This document shows positions 15,086 through 15,642 of a stretch of DNA of 15,642 bases, one piece after another (within the stretch, counting starts at the first letter, position 1; each line of letters starts with the position of its first letter). Both the position numbers and the translations under genes were made by a program. The notes below the pieces were generated by a model, which made no database searches, had not been told where the DNA came from, and saw nothing but the letters and a program-made list of their open reading frames with translations. The stretch lies in the NCBI GenBank assembly GCA_020434375.1, contig JAGRAY010000024.1, forward strand, positions 1-15,642, given 5' to 3'. The DNA is from Bdellovibrionales bacterium (GTDB lineage: Bacteria; Bdellovibrionota_G; JALEGL01; JAGRAY01).

Positions 15086-15526
15086 TTAAATCCCCAGCTC
15101 AGCCAAAACATCGGCAAACTCCTCAAATTTTTTCTGGGATTGAGCAAAAGTGTCTTTCCAACGTGCCTTAGACCAAATTTCAATTTTCTTTAACATTCCA
15201 ACCAAGACAACATCCTTGCCAAGGTCTGCAAAGTCTCTCAAAAATGGTGGAACCAATATGCGACCTTGTGCATCGAGGGAACATTCCACGGCACCAGAAA
15301 TAAAAAACCGCTGAAACGCTTTAACTTCTTTTTTCAACTGGGGCAGAGCCGAAGCTTTGCGTTCCAATGTTTCCCACTCTTCTACTGGATAGCAAACAAG
15401 ACAACGATCAAAATTAGTAACAATTAAAGATTCACTATATTTATCAGACAAAAAATCACGGAACTTAGAAGGTATACTCACCCTTCCTTTGTTATCCATT
15501 GCGTGTTCATACCAGCCTCTAAACAT
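15086..15526 (-). CDS. mraZ: Transcriptional regulator MraZ
   Basis: MraZ is a DNA-binding regulator that, in E. coli, represses its own dcw promoter by binding TGGGN repeats. The 146-residue product has the two tandem SpoVT-AbrB-like swapped-hairpin domains expected: the first opens MFRGWYEHAMDNKGRVSIP (key DxKGRxxIP at 11-19), the second has SLDAQGRILVPP (83-94). YPVEEWE (46-52) and KIEIWSKARW (114-123) are typical strand/helix ends of each half. A short helical tail follows. The start is ATG at 15526, with AGAGGTG 6 nt upstream; an in-frame ATG at 15580 lies inside the predicted operator and would add 18 residues before the conserved MFRG opening. It is the first gene of the cluster and the likely autoregulator. 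Confidence 0.97.
   Translation of the reverse strand: MFRGWYEHAMDNKGRVSIPSKFRDFLSDKYSESLIVTNFDRCLVCYPVEEWETLERKASALPQLKKEVKAFQRFFISGAVECSLDAQGRILVPPFLRDFADLGKDVVLVGMLKKIEIWSKARWKDTFAQSQKKFEEFADVLAELGI
15092..15095 (-). promoter_or_regulatory. Ribosome binding site supporting the GTG start of rsmH
   Basis: GGGG (in TGGGGAT) lies 7 nt upstream of the GTG at 15084, inside the last codons of mraZ. Together with the match of the resulting N-terminus to the family, it supports GTG over ATGs located further inside mraZ. Confidence 0.55.
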
Positions 15527-15532
15527 TGACCA

Positions 15533-15539
15533 CACCTCT
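15533..15539 (-). promoter_or_regulatory. Ribosome binding site of mraZ
   Basis: AGAGGTG, 6 nt before the ATG at 15526. It fixes the mraZ start and places the leader of the transcript between the operator and the first gene. Confidence 0.8.
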
Positions 15540-15562
15540 ATATGGGATATCGTGGAAAAATT

Positions 15563-15587
15563 CACCAAAATTCCCCACACTTCCCCA
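15563..15587 (-). promoter_or_regulatory. Predicted MraZ operator: three direct boxes at 10-bp steps
   Basis: Read on the minus strand, TGGGG (15583-15587), TGGGG (15573-15577) and TGGTG (15563-15567) are each separated by exactly 5 nt, and each is followed by GAA-like or AA-rich DNA. The known E. coli MraZ site is a set of TGGGN repeats with 5-nt spacers between promoter and ribosome binding site, which is the arrangement here. The third box has one mismatch. The 10-bp step puts all boxes on one face of the helix, as expected for a multimeric ring binding it. Binding is inferred, not shown. Confidence 0.8.
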
Positions 15588-15589
15588 CC

Positions 15590-15618
15590 AAATTATTGCT
15601 GATAGGCAAAAATGTCAA
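15590..15618 (-). promoter_or_regulatory. Predicted sigma-70-type promoter of the dcw cluster
   Basis: On the minus strand TTGACA (15613-15618) is a perfect -35 box. With a 17-bp spacer it pairs with TAATTT (15590-15595), a weak -10. AATAAT (15592-15597) is a better -10 match but leaves a 15-bp spacer. Either way transcription would start in or next to the first MraZ box, so bound MraZ would block RNA polymerase. The region 15619-15642 beyond it shows nothing recognisable. Confidence 0.65.
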
Positions 15619-15642
15619 TAAAAAAGAAGGGTTAGGGTGATA

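Noticed and set aside
15085..15183. Longer rsmH with an ATG start inside mraZ
   Set aside because: The extra 33 residues are the out-of-phase reading of mraZ, unlike any RsmH N-terminus; the GTG at 15084 gives the normal length.
1..15642. A previously undescribed multi-gene system, mobile element, CRISPR array or RNA gene
   Set aside because: All coding space is accounted for by standard dcw genes, and no repeats, tRNA-like folds, transposase motifs or foreign-looking stretches were seen on either strand. Only the micro-ORF before ftsA stays unexplained.

Overview
The window is one unbroken division and cell wall (dcw) gene cluster. Every gene is on the minus strand, so transcription runs from the right edge (about 15640) to the left edge (1). 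In that order the genes are mraZ, rsmH, ftsL, ftsI, murE, murF, mraY, murD, ftsW, murG, murC, murB, ddl, ftsQ and the first 93 codons of ftsA. ftsA runs off the left edge, and ftsZ would be expected beyond it. No tRNA, rRNA, mobile element, CRISPR array or foreign island was seen.

Organism: a Gram-negative (diderm) bacterium with visibly AT-rich DNA. The gene order, a murC-murB-ddl-ftsQ-ftsA tail, a MurE with the DNPR motif of meso-diaminopimelate ligases, an MraZ opening with MFRGWYEHAMDNKGR, and an FtsI carrying a C-terminal PASTA-like domain all fit a deltaproteobacterial-type lineage in the broad sense (for example Bdellovibrionota, SAR324 or a relative). This is an inference from gene order and motifs; the sequence alone does not fix the genus.

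Layout: 15527-15642 is the control region. It has a TTGACA -35 box, a weak -10 box 17 bp away, then three MraZ-type boxes spaced exactly 10 bp apart, then a good ribosome binding site for mraZ. From there to ftsQ the genes are packed with gaps of 1-2 nt or overlaps of 4-11 nt. Eight junctions are 4-nt stop/start overlaps (seven ATGA, one TTGA). The only real gap, 64 nt between ftsQ and ftsA, holds a 23-codon open frame with a good ribosome binding site that overlaps both neighbours by exact ATGA junctions. No intrinsic terminator was seen, so the cluster looks like one translationally coupled transcript.

How the genes work together: MurB, MurC, MurD, MurE, Ddl and MurF make UDP-MurNAc-pentapeptide in the cytoplasm (MurB acts on UDP-GlcNAc-enolpyruvate). 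MraY and MurG turn it into lipid I and lipid II at the membrane. FtsW and FtsI polymerise and crosslink septal peptidoglycan. FtsQ and FtsL are scaffold/activator proteins for that pair, and FtsA ties the machine to FtsZ. MraZ is the likely autoregulator and RsmH methylates 16S rRNA.

No new multi-gene system was found. The most unusual item is the bridging micro-ORF before ftsA, followed by the clean three-box operator and the near-continuous start/stop overlap chain.
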